Assembly: GCF_901709675.1 (NCBI RefSeq)
Contig: NC_051089.1
Location: 12,823,976 to 12,887,975, forward strand
DNA: 64,000 nucleotides
DNA from: Syngnathus acus
Lineage: Eukaryota > Chordata > Actinopteri > Syngnathiformes > Syngnathidae
Reading direction: 5' to 3'
In this document: positions 38,926 through 50,880 of the stretch, in pieces
Numbering within the stretch: the first letter of the stretch is position 1
How the letters are laid out: every line of letters begins with the position of its first letter
Position numbers and translations under genes: made by a program
Notes under the pieces: generated by a model
The model's input: the letters and a program-made list of their open reading frames with translations, nothing else
Told to the model about the DNA's origin: nothing
Database searches by the model: none

Positions 38926-40018
38926 AAGTTGTGATTTTTATTTGCACACATGTGGAAGCTCACGCACTTTCTTGGAGTTTGACAGTTCATTTGCACAGCC
39001 AAACTATCTCAAACTAAATTAAATGCTATTTAACACGTTCCAAATTGTAGTTTCCAAAGCCTTGTCCAAACAATGAGCTGATTAAAATACACGTACATGT
39101 ACACATGTACGCACGCATGCACGCACGCACTCAGGCATGCCTGCATGTAGGCACACACTCTGGGGTGCCCAGTCTGCTGGAAGTCCTGCAACTGTGTGCT
39201 GCTAGCCCATGAAATAAGCTGCTCCCCCAGTGTTCCACTATGCGCTTTAATTTAGAGCTCCAGTGGCCAGAATAACATTATGTGACCTGGTTATCCTAAG
39301 CTGCCCCTCAGAGGTGTTTTTTCTTTTAGAAATAAAAGAAAATCCTGATATATAATTTCCTACCCCTATCTGAACCTAGTTTAAAGAAGCAAACAAATAA
39401 TATTACTGAATGAATGTCGCTAGAGGCGAATATTTGTTTGTAAGATACAAACAAATTAAGTCTTCTGCTTTTGTATTTCCTCTTGTCATAGGTTGAAATT
39501 ACATAACACTAGTTGTTCCACTTTAAAACAAAACAAAAACAAAAAAACACCCCAGATTTGAGCCATAGATCATTTGGGGGTAGAAAATTATTTTGGCATT
39601 CTTGAGATCTTAGATCTCAAAATGTTACACGTGCTCTAAAACACATCTAGCCATTTTTTTTTTTTTTTAAACATTCAGGATCAAGGGGAAACTGGAGCTT
39701 AGCCACTGTGACTGAGGGTAAAAGGTGACATGGATGGGCAATTTAAATGATGGATGCAGACCACACCTTTTTATCAGTGCTTCTCTGGGGCCACATGACC
39801 ACTGTTTAGGAAGTTAACCAGATGTAGAAGTTTATGTTATTGAGGTACTATATTTGCCATGCATATCTATCCAAAGACGAAAAAAAAATTACCATGCCTA
39901 ATTATTATGCCAAAACACAGATTTTAGTATTGGCAGTATCAGATTTGGTTGCAAGCACAACTAGGCTATGTATGCCATCTAATTGTGAATAGTAATGTTA
40001 GAACTTTAAAGTATACAG
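38926..40018. other. No gene recognised
   Basis: Contains a short ACGC/GTAC tract near 39095-39130 and a perfect small palindrome TTGAGATCT-T-AGATCTCAA at 39603-39621. Confidence 0.45.
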
Positions 40019-40140
40019 TGGAACCCCGTTTTTCGTTGGGAATGGTGATTGGATCGGCAGTGAAGAGCTTTTTTTCCCATGCTTCTTTAGAATGAACACA
40101 ACCCTTTCCACAGGGCTAAAACGGGTCTGAGTGGGTCGGA
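40019..40140. mobile_element. Possible Tc1-type MITE end
   Basis: CAGTGGAACCCCGTTTTTCG resembles the CAGTGGAACCTCGGTTTTCG-type terminus of fish Tc1-derived MITEs. The other end was not identified. Confidence 0.3.
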
Positions 40141-40225
40141 GGAACTGCAATGTGCATTCGCGTAATGTTAACATTTTAGCCAACCAAGATGACACCCTAT
40201 GATAGACCTTTTCTTTTTCGTAGGA

Positions 40226-40256
40226 AATTCATTCGTTTTCTGTACTGCTTATCCTA
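40226..40256 (-). mobile_element. SINE/LINE tail remnant
   Basis: ATTCATTCGTTTTCTGTACT followed by GCTTATCCT is the minus-strand form of the GGATAAGC...GAAAATGAATG tail. Confidence 0.4.
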
Positions 40257-43200
40257 ACTTACGGTTTCCGGTAAGCTGCACCTGTAGTTCTTGTGCACAT
40301 AGATACGTACATATGCAACCATAACCTCAGCTTCATAGCACTGAAAGTACAACCAACTCGAGTATTATTACGTTTTTACCTCGCAAGTTCCTAATAAGTC
40401 AATTTGAACTTCAATACAACGAGTCACTTTGTAGGTTGTGCAAGTACATGTTCTCATTGCTACAATAATGACCTTAATGCAGCAAATAGACAAAGCCATC
40501 TGGCAAACAAACACTGTTTGCATGGAAGCTGAGCAACCATGATAATAAATCTCTGTCATTTAAACAAGCTCAGCATGTCAATCTATTCCTTGGAAGAGCA
40601 GGACTCTGATACATCAAATTGAGATGATCTATGGCATGCTTTTTATTTGCTTTGAAATAAATCAAATCATTTGCTACTAGTAACTAAACTCGTAACCACT
40701 CGCCTACTTGAATCGGCTCTGAAGTCGTGGAGGAAGGAGAAAGCACTAATTCATTTGCAAAAGACACAATCCTCCCTCTACCCAAAACAATGAGTGGGTT
40801 TTCCAAATATGCCATTAAGCACTACTTTTTGTTTTACATATATAAACGCATGCAAAAATGCGTTACAGTTGATAATTATCAATAAATGTCTCATATTTCC
40901 ATTGCCAATAAATACATTTATTAAAATAAAATGGTATTTTCAACAACCCATACTCCCTAATGCTATTACGCTTTCTGTTGCCATAAATCTTATTTTTTGA
41001 GGCACCAGCAGACCAACTAGTTCATATTCAACAGCCTGTGAACTGCAGTAATGAAGGAAGATACCATATGGCTAAGATCAAAACCTCTCCTCAACTGGAA
41101 AGAAAAACTCAGCTAATTAAATATGCTTCCCTATTAATTCAGCCACTGTAATTAGATGAGAATTTATTCCGCATAAATATTTCACTATGTCAGCAGAACC
41201 ATGTCCAGAGCCTTGAGAAAATGGTGAATACCACTCATTTTTAACATCTCCCACAACTCTTAATATGCTCATTCCACTGAGCTTGGAAAAATAGTTTTAA
41301 ATATTCAGAATTTCATTTGTCCCCTCACATCTTGATTGGCTGTATAAATATCAATAAGAACTGATGTACACGAAAACACCCAAAAACTCTCTGTGTTCAT
41401 TTATATTAGAGATAATAAAGCCCAAAAAAATCCAAACAGATAACAAACACAGCTGTAAGGAAAAGTCATTTGTTTTCCAAGTTCATTTCATTCATTCACT
41501 TTTGAGCATAACTCACTGTCATCTTGCGTTGATCCAATTTATACAACCATGTTTGTGACTTCAGCTTGTGAGATAATCAATCACTTTCCACCCAGGGTGC
41601 GGAAACATTGGTGTTTTTTGTTGTATTTCATGCTATCTTTGTAACGGAGGCAACAAATTCATATCGCTTTCCCGAGCCTCAACTTAATGTTGCTCATGTG
41701 TTGTGTATCTTGACATTCCATTGATAATGCACTAATGAAAAGCAAAGAGCATCAGTGAGTTAGTACTCATCAACAATCTACAATAAAGGCAAGAATTTAT
41801 TTGAATTAAAGCAGCATCCTGTAATTAGGAGGAGTCTTAAAATCTGTTATTATGATTCAATTGACTGATGATTATAGTCATTTGCATTAATATTTTATTG
41901 GAATTGACTAAGAAGTATGACTTTAAATCAGCCCTATAGTCTGTCTTCTGTTAAAAGGCTTGTGTTTAAAGAGTGCACAGCTACAGCTTAACCACAAACA
42001 ATTGAGCACTGAAACAATTCTCCTGCTTCACTATGATGGCATGACTCCCCCCAAGGAAAACCGGAGTGGTGTGTGACAGCATGGAACAATTAGAAGGAAC
42101 ACGGCCTCTTTTAAATGCAAAATGGGACCAAATATTGAACCGGCCTGGGTACAGCTCAATCCCTATTAGCAAGTGTCATTCAACAGTGTGAAAACTATGC
42201 TTTGGCCATTTAGCAACCCATCATTCCAATCTAATTCTAATACCACTTTGTATTTTGCAAATTGTAAACATGAGATTTTGATTGAAAATATGCCAGCATA
42301 GCAAGCTCTACTGAAAACAGCGTATTGTATTCTGAAGTATAGTTTTATCACTGCTGAGGTGTTTTTAAAATGTATGGTAATTAGACTTAAGTAATATGTA
42401 TGTGGTACGGAGTGAAGAGGCTGTTGTTGCACTAGAAATATTATATTTTCTTTTGTATAATGTTGTGTTTGATTTATGACATTTGTTCACATTTTGATTG
42501 TTACAGAATGTGATATTGGACATTACAGCATAGGGCAATTGTGAGCGTTTTGTTAAAAGGGACATTTGGATGCTTATTTTCAGCCTCGCTACTACATAAT
42601 ATTAATTAATTAATTAATGGAATTTATTCATTTCATAGTTACATGCCGGATAAGTGAAAGGGGAAATGTAATTGCTTGTTTGTTTGTTTTTTGTTTATTT
42701 GTTTTTTTAACTACTAATCATAAATAAGAGCCCTTAAGTAAAAGGATAAATAAAAATCTTGGTCAAAGATAAAACCAAAAGCATTGTATCCACTTTTTCC
42801 TACACACAACTGCCACTGCTGACTGTGAGATGAGTCATCAGACTCAACTTGGTCTCTGATGACAGAACAAAGGGAGACACATCAGTACAACAGTGATAAG
42901 TAGGACACTTGCACATACTATACTGCAACAGCATTTTATGTTGCTGAGCTAGAATAAGACAAATAATGACCAACTTGAACCAAATAATTAAAGAGCTTCT
43001 CATTGGCTCTATTGAGCTGTTGATTTCTGAGGATAGTTCATTTACGTTATGTAGCATGATGCCTCAAAATACAGAACATGTCTTTTCACTTCAAGGTTGA
43101 ATTGTCATTGTCATTGACATGACTCATTGTTTCTTCTTTGGAGCATGACAAGATTGTATGATTTGTGCTAGAATTGTTTTGTGCTGTAACTTTTCACTTC

Positions 43201-43970
43201 CCTGCCTTCTGGACATTGTTTAGGCTGTCAATGACTAAGACCGTATAAATATGAACAGGGAATCCTTTCGGGATGGGTTGGACCTTCTTCCGCATCTGTA
43301 TGATTGATAAGGCTTCATAACCATGGGTTGATCTGGCATCATTAAACCTGTTAGTCTTTGACATATACAGTCCTCAGTCTGGTCTTTTATAGTATAGCGT
43401 GCATGAAGGACAAAGAGCCAGCAGTTCAGTAATTAACAAAAGTACAAGAACTACAGCCACTTACATTTAATGTATTCTTTACTCTTATTTAACCAGGAAG
43501 AAAGCATTCAGATGGTCAGGGCCAAGATGGATAGTCTATAGTTAAATACAGGCGAGCAATTCATCAGTACACAAGCAGTATGACAAGCATACGGTATCCT
43601 AATTTAAAAAAATATCTCTGAGTCACATTTCTTCCCTTTCATTTCTTTCCTTTCCTGATATATTTGGTGGCAATAACTGCATAGTGAATTTCTAAAAAAG
43701 CGGTTTCAGTGCTTCACTGGCCCAAGATGCAGCACATTCTCTCAGTTGTTGTAATTGCTAATAATGAGTGGAAATTGCTGCAGCTCGGAGAGGTCAAGGA
43801 AACGGAACATCAAATGAATACCAAAATCAGACAAAGTCAAACTACTCCGATTCAAGTCTCGGTATGAGAAGTAAAATACCCTTCTTGAAAGCAGCAGTTA
43901 GAAACGTGACAGAACAGACCAGGAGCCTCATGTACAGAGACTTGCATGGCTTTCATACTAAAACACGACA
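40257..43970. other. About 3.7 kb with no gene recognised
   Basis: AT-rich DNA with short homopolymer and ATTA tracts (e.g. 42600-42619). No exon-like frame stands out. Confidence 0.5.
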
Positions 43971-44105
43971 GATGGATGGATGGATGGATGGATGGATGGA
44001 TGGATGGATGGATGGATGGATGGATGGATGGATGGATGGATGGATGGATGGATGGATGGATGGATGGACGGATGGACGGACGGATGGACAGATGGACGGA
44101 TGGAC
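43971..44105. repeat. (ATGG)n array, about 135 bp
   Basis: Near-perfect GATG tetramers for about 95 bp, then GACG and GACA variants at the right edge. The long MDGW-repeat open frames across it are simple-repeat translation. No SINE body lies immediately upstream, so it is not simply a SINE tail. Confidence 0.95.
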
Positions 44106-45020
44106 TATTGATTGTGAGTTTCGGCTCCGCACCTCAGGTCACCGCAGCAAGTCACTCACATAATTAGTTTGGACGTTTCACACCGGATGCTCTGCTGATG
44201 CAACATTCCGGTTTATCGACAGTATCTACAGCGGCTTAGACCAGTACTGAACAGCTCTTTGCAGTAGCTCAGAAATCACAACATTCTAAAATCGATCAAA
44301 CATTTTTGCCAAATTGAGGCTGAATGTTTCCAGAAGACCAACTGGTGGTTTGATTTATAAAAAATGTTGATACACAAATCGTTTGTCAGCTTTAAAAAAA
44401 ATTATTAAAAAAACATTGATAATCTGGTGTCTGAAACAATGTACAAAGTATTTGTACTGCAATTAAATAATTTGTTCATTTCCCACATATTGTTTCAGAA
44501 AATTATGATTATGAATTATTATTTAAAACGTTAACAATAAGCACCCCACCCATAAATAGCAATATTTTCTCACGTTGTCGCACTTGGAGTGAAAAAAATA
44601 AAATCGATTCTTTGCTGCCATCTCGTGTCTTAATGCAACATTACATCTAAGCGGTGAACCTGATACGACACGGGTGAACGGAAATCTTCGAGATTGCTTT
44701 ATTTGTCCATAATGTATTTTTGACGCTGAGTTTTTTTTAAAGTATTTACGTTTTTCCTAGCAGATACTTGTTTTTTGTTTTTTAAAGTTTGACCTATTAA
44801 ACCTTGCTTAAAATTGCTTCTCATGAATATTACTACTGATCTCCTTCATGAAAAAAACAAGGGCAGATTCTGATTCAGTGGAAAACAATAAAATCTTCCA
44901 AAAAAGTGTACTTGCATCTCTGATTTAAAATTTTGCCTAAAATATTGTGCAACCAATAAGGTCCAATTGCTTTCAGCACTCACATAATAATAATAATAAT
45001 AATAAATAACTGTTTGACTC
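44106..45020. other. No gene recognised; (AAT)n tract
   Basis: AT-rich. An AAT tract lies at about 44985-45006, just before the inverted-repeat element. Confidence 0.5.
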
Positions 45021-45382
45021 GGGGGATGTTCCAGGGAGCGGGTTATGTGAAAACTGAGTAAGTTACCCCGGAAACGAGGGAAACTCTGAGTTATCCGTTC
45101 CAGAAAGAGAGGTAACCTAAACTCTGGGTCAGTTACAGGTCTACATAAGGACATCCAATCAAGTAGAATAAGGTGATCTGTTTTTCCTCAGTTGTCATGG
45201 TGACTCGTGGTATCGGAGCTCGATTGATAATGGCTTTTTATAGGAGTTGTGCACGCGCGTAACTCTAGGTGAACATACTCGGGTCAGCTTTCTGGAACCG
45301 AATACTCTCCCATCTCAGAGTAAGTCAACTAAGAGTCAGGGATAGACTCAGAGTATGTTGAACCTGCTTTCTGGAATAGCCC
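45021..45382. mobile_element. Inverted-repeat element (PIF/Harbinger-like MITE?)
   Basis: The left edge GGGATGTTCCAGGGAGCGGG and the reverse complement of the right edge GGGCTATTCCAGAAAGCAGG are clearly related, and similarity continues through an ACTGAGT/CTCTGAGT block. Inside, AACTCTGAG and CTCAGAGTA motifs recur in both orientations. I recognise this as a common fish repeat. A 3-bp target duplication expected for Harbinger was not clear, so the class is tentative. Confidence 0.55.
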
Positions 45383-45659
45383 AAGGATCTAAAGCAAACA
45401 AAGACGTAGAACATGTTCATGTTTTAGTGCGACTTGATTAATGTACTGGTGTTCACGATAAGCAATTTTTATAAAACGATTGATTCAAAGAAGCGGTTCA
45501 TTAGTATCGACATTCGTTCTTTTTTCATTACCAAAATAAATCTTAATTTGCTCTACAATTTCCACGTGATTTCGTGATGTTTGGCAGTTGCGTAATAAGT
45601 AATTACTTATTACTCAATCTAATTTAAGTTAGATTCAGATCGACATAAAAACAAACTCA

Positions 45660-45999
45660 AACAAGGAAGTGCGTGACAAAGGATGACGTCATAAAGGTTG
45701 ACTTCCGGGGCTAATATTTTCTTTCAAGATAAAAGGCGTGAACAGTACAATGTTGCATTTACGTTAAACTAGCCACCCAGATAATAGTTAGGCAGAGATC
45801 ACTTTATTTTTGGGGAAAAAAAATATATGTTATTATCCATAGGATAGTGAGCATGTTACTTCTACGGATATGATTCTATTTTGTCTTTGCTTCTATAGCA
45901 GCCAGCCGGCAGTGACGTTGGTGTTGCGTTCATCGCAGTCTCGTTCGCAATTGTAACTGTTCGATAGCATCATACAAATGACAGTTTTTCTGTTCAATC
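45660..45999 (+). promoter_or_regulatory. Candidate slc35c1 promoter and 5' UTR
   Basis: The block just upstream of slc35c1 contains a perfect palindromic cAMP-response element TGACGTCA at 45684-45691 and an ETS-type site ACTTCCGG at 45701-45708 (CCGGAAGT on the other strand). A second GGAAGTG core is at about 45664. CpG density rises from about 45900 into the first exon. There is no TATA box at a fixed distance, as is usual for a housekeeping gene. The transcription start was not determined. An ATG at 45978, 22 bases before the main start and out of frame with it, would act as an upstream start if it is transcribed. Confidence 0.5.
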
Positions 46000-46513
46000 A
46001 TGAACAGGACGCAGCTGAAGCGGTCCAGTATTTTGAGGATGGCTGGTGTGGAAATGGTGGACCGAGATGGACTCGGGGAGACCTTCGTTCTCCGGGCTGC
46101 CAGGATAGCAGCTGTAGTAGCGCTGTACTGGTTCATCTCCATAACAATGGTGTTCCTCAATAATCACCTACTGGACAACCGCGACCTGGACGCTCCTCTG
46201 TTTGTGACATTCTTCCAGTGTGTTGTGACTGTGGGGCTCTGCTGTGTGATGCAGTTGTTGTCCTCCGTGTGGCCGTCATTGATCGACTTCCCGTCGGTCA
46301 AATTTGACATAAAGACGTCCCGCGAAGTTCTGCCCCTGTCGGTGGTCTTTATCAGTATGATAACCTTTAACAACCTGTGCCTAAAACATGTTGGAGTGGC
46401 CTTTTACACCGTGGGACGTTCTCTAAGCACTGTATTTAATGTCTTGCTGTCATATGTGATACTGCAACAGGCAACTTCCTTCAAAGCCATGTGGTGCTGT
46501 GCGATCATTCTTG
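46000..46513 (+). CDS. slc35c1: slc35c1 coding exon 1
   Basis: Encodes residues 1-171 and the first base of glycine 172: the cytosolic N-terminus and about the first five membrane helices. It ends at the donor TTG|GTACGT. An unspliced reading would run only to 46575 with no family resemblance after the splice point, which supports the boundary. Confidence 0.94.
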
Positions 46514-48107
46514 GTACGTTGATCATGTTTCTCTTATTCTTTGCAGGCGTATTCGGAAATCTGAGCTGGTCTTGATGTGATCTCATAGAAACACTACCAT
46601 CACAAAACAAACAACATACAAATATAATGATTGGCAGAGTTTGTCATTTAAATCATGTGTCAAACTCAAGGCCCGGGGTCCAGATGCGGCCCGCCACATC
46701 ATTTTAAGTGGCCCGCGAGACAAATTTTGCGTTGACTTTGTATCATTACTAAAATTACAAATTGTCTTCACTTTAAAAAAAATAGATATTGCTTGCTATT
46801 TTTATTATCATTTGTCTTTTTAAAATATTTGAACAGTTTTTATTACTCTCTGATTTCAAAACAAGTTATTCATCAGTTTTGTTTGTAGCCTATACTGAAT
46901 ATAGAAGACGTTGAGAATCAGAATGGCCCTCCGAGGGAAACTATGACTACGATTCGGCCCGTGAGAAAAATGAGTTTGACACCCCTGATTTAAATTAACA
47001 GCAAGTTTACTAATTGGAGCAATTTTTATGTTGTTTTGCAACAACCTGCTAGTATTATTATCCATCCAGTGATCCATCTATTTTCTAAAACACTTACTGT
47101 CAAACAAATGGCAAGTGACTTTTACTCAGTGGCACAGAATCAGATAAACAATAGACCGTTTTCTAATTCTGGTCACCAATCTCAGCTTCGGCCTCCCATG
47201 TTCTAGCGCTGACTGTGTGGGCTTTCTTGCACAAGTGTGCACACTTGCTTTCAACAGGAGATGTGGCTGTTGGAATTACTATTTGAACTCATAAGTGGAG
47301 GGTCAACTCACTTTCCGCCATTTAAAGTGACCTTGATTAGCCCTATTTTTCTATTTGTGTTCCAGCAGTACTATTTTTTTTTTCTTCAAATTACTTGGAC
47401 AACTTGTAGATCACATTTAACGGTGGAAAATGGGTTGAAATTAATTACCTGGTCATTATTTTTTTTACAACGCAAAAAAACTAGCATGAGGTAGAAAAAT
47501 CTCATCCTGGTTGTTTTGTTGTTTCTCAGGTGGATTCTGGCTTGGTGTAGACCAGGAAGGCCTGGCAGGCTCCCTCTCCTGGTCAGGTGTCTTTTTTGGT
47601 GTGGTCGCCAGTGCCTGTGTGTCTCTCAATGCGATACTCACAAAGAAGGTGATGCCTGCGGTGGACGGAAACATCTGGAAACTATCCTACTATAACAATA
47701 TCAATGCGTGCGTCCTCTTTCTCCCACTCATTCTTGTGTTTGGAGAAGTGGGACGCATCGCCAGCTTCAACAGCCTCACTGATATGTGGTTCTGGGGCAT
47801 GATGACACTTGGAGGAGTGTTTGGGTTTGCCATCGGTTATGTCACAGGACTGCAGATCAAGTATACCAGTCCGCTGACACACAATGTCTCAGGGACCGCC
47901 AAAGCTTGTGCTCAGACTGTCATTGCAGTGATGTACAACTCTTCCAGTAAAAGCCTTCTGTGGTGGACCAGTAACATGTTGGTTCTAGGCGGTTCCTCAG
48001 CCTATACATGGGTCAAGGGCAGAGAAATGAAGAAAACTCCTTGCAATTCTCAGAATTTCACCAAAGAAAAATTGACACTTGGGGAGAAAGGAAACACAGG
48101 CGTATAG
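46000..48107 (+). CDS. slc35c1: GDP-fucose transporter 1 (complete, two coding exons)
   Basis: Multi-pass Golgi nucleotide-sugar transporter that brings GDP-L-fucose into the lumen for fucosyltransferases, in exchange for GMP. Joining 46000-46513 and 47530-48107 (phase-1 GT/AG intron, donor GGTACGT, acceptor TCTCAG) gives 363 aa plus stop. Human SLC35C1 has 364 aa by my recollection. The N-terminus [12 protein letters not shown] parallels human MNRAPLKRSRIL. Family hallmarks kept are ITFNNLCLK (121-129), [15 protein letters not shown] (138-152), [21 protein letters not shown] and [11 protein letters not shown], plus the lysine-rich MKKTP near the C-terminus. The residues mutated in human LAD II / SLC35C1-CDG, R147 and T308, correspond to R140 and T301 and are both intact. 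The ATG has A at -3. The single intron position between I-L-G and G-F-W matches the human gene as I remember it. The intron holds a hAT-like MITE. Confidence 0.96.
46654..46987. mobile_element. hAT-like MITE in slc35c1 intron
   Basis: Starts CATGTGTCAAACTCAAGGCC and ends GAGTTTGACACCCCTG. A perfect 8-bp duplication, ATTTAAAT, flanks it at 46646-46653 and 46988-46995. The interior has the same order of blocks as the 916-1240 copy, including CGGCCCGCCAC and AATTACAAATTGTCTTCACTT-like sequence. It is non-coding. Confidence 0.85.
47061..47100 (-). mobile_element. SINE/LINE tail remnant in slc35c1 intron
   Basis: ATCCATCCAGTGATCCATCT then ATTTTCTAAAACACTTACTG is a decayed minus-strand copy of the SINE tail. 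Confidence 0.4.
47530..48107 (+). CDS. slc35c1: slc35c1 coding exon 2
   Basis: Encodes residues 172-363 and the TAG stop at 48105-48107. It begins after TTTCTCAG and completes the split glycine. It holds the later helices, the invariant FWGMMTLGG and [20 protein letters not shown] stretches, and the cytosolic tail with MKKTP. Confidence 0.95.
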
Positions 48108-50714
48108 TGCACCTCTATTAGTGGGGGCATTTTAAATGAATCCTAGAATTTGTCATTTTTTTGTCTGCTTTAGATTATTTTTACAAATGACGTGAAATGC
48201 GCCTCTAGTCTTTCAGGGTTTAATGATTCAGTGGGTTTCTAATTTCATGTCACTTTGTGTAATAGAGTGAACTTTTTATGCCTTTGTATTCCGTGCTATT
48301 AGTGTTACCTTGACATGCACGTTTAATTCAATCCAGACTGATTTTATAAGTTTATTTATGCTTCACTTTACAAAGCAACACAATTGATTGAGCGATGGTT
48401 CTTATTTGAAAATCAAATCCTCATTTACGCCACTGTATATACATGTAAGTCAAAGTAGAACATTTTTTGTATTTGTTTGTTTCAAAGACTGACTCAAGTC
48501 ATAACGTGTATGCCACTGCCAGGGGGTAAAAACGTATTTCATAAACATGCAAAATATTTTCAACCAACATTGTTTGTTTTCTTTGCATGTGCCTCCCTAT
48601 TGAACGTGAAGGGCTATCAATATATTCATCCATTCACCCATGTTTTCTAAAGTAGTTAGTGGCTTTAAAAATTGACACATCTCAAATATCTGGGTGTTGA
48701 GATGCTAAACTTAAAAAACCAAGCTGAATCATTTTAAACCTTTAACGTTACCTACAAACTGTACAAATGCAAAACTGAAGAGTTTTCAAGTGGAAAAATT
48801 AAAAACATCCATTAACCTTGTACACCCACAAACTAATCTAATTTATTACGAAACCTTTGACGGGCACTCCAAGCATAGCTATATGTCTCATACATGCAAA
48901 TTCTTTGTGCAACTCCCCTCACGGAGTTCTTTTATCTTCGAACATATGTGAATTAAAAACGTTTATTGATGTGTGAAAACGCATTACACACGGAAAAAAG
49001 AGTTTTTCCAGTGTACAGTATATTCATTAAACCTCATGATGGGACAGAAATTTGTGCTCTGGCCTTTCTAAATCTTTCATCAAGGTTTTGCCTCATTAGC
49101 ATGCCCCTATTATTCTCATCATGTACTCTCTCCACTTTAATGCACAATTGCCCTCGGATGCATATCATGAATATTAAGCAGAGGTATTTGCTAAATTCAG
49201 GTTTATGGAATTGAGGCTATAATCAAGATTTATGCTTTGATGGTGAGAAGTGACCATTTATTTAGTTGATGAGCGTGACTTTGACTTATCCCAGATGATG
49301 TGTGAGAGGCAGGTACAGCTATGACCAGTGATGTCAGTGATGTGTTACAAGATGCACATTTTTGAGTAACAACCAATCTGATATGTTATTTTTTTCCTCA
49401 AAATTAATCAGACAACGCAAAAGGCTATTTTGTGAAATATATTTGCTCCAGCAATTTCAGCTGGTATAAAAGTGGGCTTTAAAGTACACAAAAGCAACAG
49501 CAAAGAAAAAGGTAAAAACAAAACTAAGCACTAAACACTGCTTTTTGCTTTGACTTATTGGCAAGGGCCGAGATTCAAACAACCAAACAAAAGGTTATGC
49601 CCAGAAACCCAGTACCTTTTTTTTTAATATACATTCTTTGATACATTAATTCATCAGTACTTCCAAATTGAGTGTTCATTGTGTCTTTAGCTGGGGAATG
49701 AGAGATCATAAAAGGGTGGTTACATGTGCAGATAAAGATAGGAACATTTCAATTGACACTTGATCGTGTTTTCATACCCAGGGGATTTTTTTGAAATAAA
49801 TTCAATGACTGCCTCGCTGCTGCAATTCTGCAGAATGACACTTGATGGCAACAATACTTCACTTCAGTCAGTACAATCAAAGCTAACTTGTGCTTACATT
49901 TTGATAAAACCCTTTTAAATATGGTGATGTTCTGTTTTTTTTTTTATAATGCTTTCTATCAAAGCACAAGCCAAAACACTTTGTGATCTCTGTATTTTTC
50001 CAACCACTATTATTCCATGGCTCTTGCAGAAACGTCCACTTAGCATCCCATCTGTCATCTGTCAGGTTGACAAACACAAGCAAACAAAAGCATCCCCTTT
50101 ACTGGAACCTAAAAACCTGTTAAACAAGCTGTATTTCTAGAAATTGTGAAAATGCCATTAATGTTGTTTCAATGGGAAGATCACATCTCTGTATGACCAC
50201 AATAACCAAAGTTCATGTCCATGGTTATTAAAGAGGCTGGCGGCCTCTTTTCTCTGCATTCAAATTGAATCTGCTCAAATGTCTGTGACATATTGCTATG
50301 TCCTGCAAAAAGGGTCCCGTGATTAGAGTCGGAGTGCACACACAAGAAAAAGAGGGTTACGTACAGAGTCGAGCGGGCGCGGTACCACTGCTTGTTTTGT
50401 AACCAGCGGCTGAAATTAAGTGGAGTGTTTCCAATATTACAGCGTGAGGTTTCTTGACAACAACAAAATAACACAATGTCTTATTAATATTTCCAGCAGG
50501 ATGTTCAATGCAATTACGAGCCACACATTCGATAGATAGCAGTCTTAGGGTCACTAAATGGAGAGTAGAAATGAAGTGCACTGACCAGTTTGGCATAGAT
50601 GATTTATGCTCAGCTTCCATAGAAAAAAATACCTAAAATCGCCCAAAAAGTCTATTTGGAATTGTTTGAGTTGTTCCAGATTGTAGTTTCTCTGATCGTG
50701 AAATTCTTCTTCTT
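48108..50714. other. slc35c1 3' UTR (extent unknown) and intergenic DNA
   Basis: No AATAAA lies in the first 1.6 kb after the stop. The best candidates are ATTAAA at 48798-48803 and ATTAAA at 48952-48957, the latter followed by the GT-rich TTTATTGATGTGTG. An AATAAA occurs only near 49795. The mRNA end therefore cannot be fixed. No other gene was recognised. Confidence 0.4.
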
Positions 50715-50880
50715 CATTTCTTTATTCAAAAAGGGACAACACACATCTATCAACATTGGACAATGAAATGTGGCAGTCTGTTAAACAAAGCTCATTTGTA
50801 TTGACAGTCCCTTGGGTAGGTGTAAAAGCCACCCTAAAATACCAAGTTGCAGAACAATACAATCGTAACAAAAAAAAAAA
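50715..50880. repeat. Dispersed fish repeat fragment
   Basis: TTCTTTATTCAAAAAGGGAC followed by AACACACATCTATCAACATT resembles the 17.4-kb fragment (TTTATTTGATTATTTGACAA, GGACAATGCACATTA). It ends at an A tract near 50871-50880. Confidence 0.35.

Noticed and set aside
43768-44167. Long open frames with MDGW repeats
   Set aside because: They are translations of the (ATGG)n array, with similar frames in several phases and no gene structure.
46655-46990. GC-rich block in the slc35c1 intron considered as an extra exon
   Set aside because: It is a hAT-like MITE with an 8-bp duplication, and the two coding exons join in frame without it.
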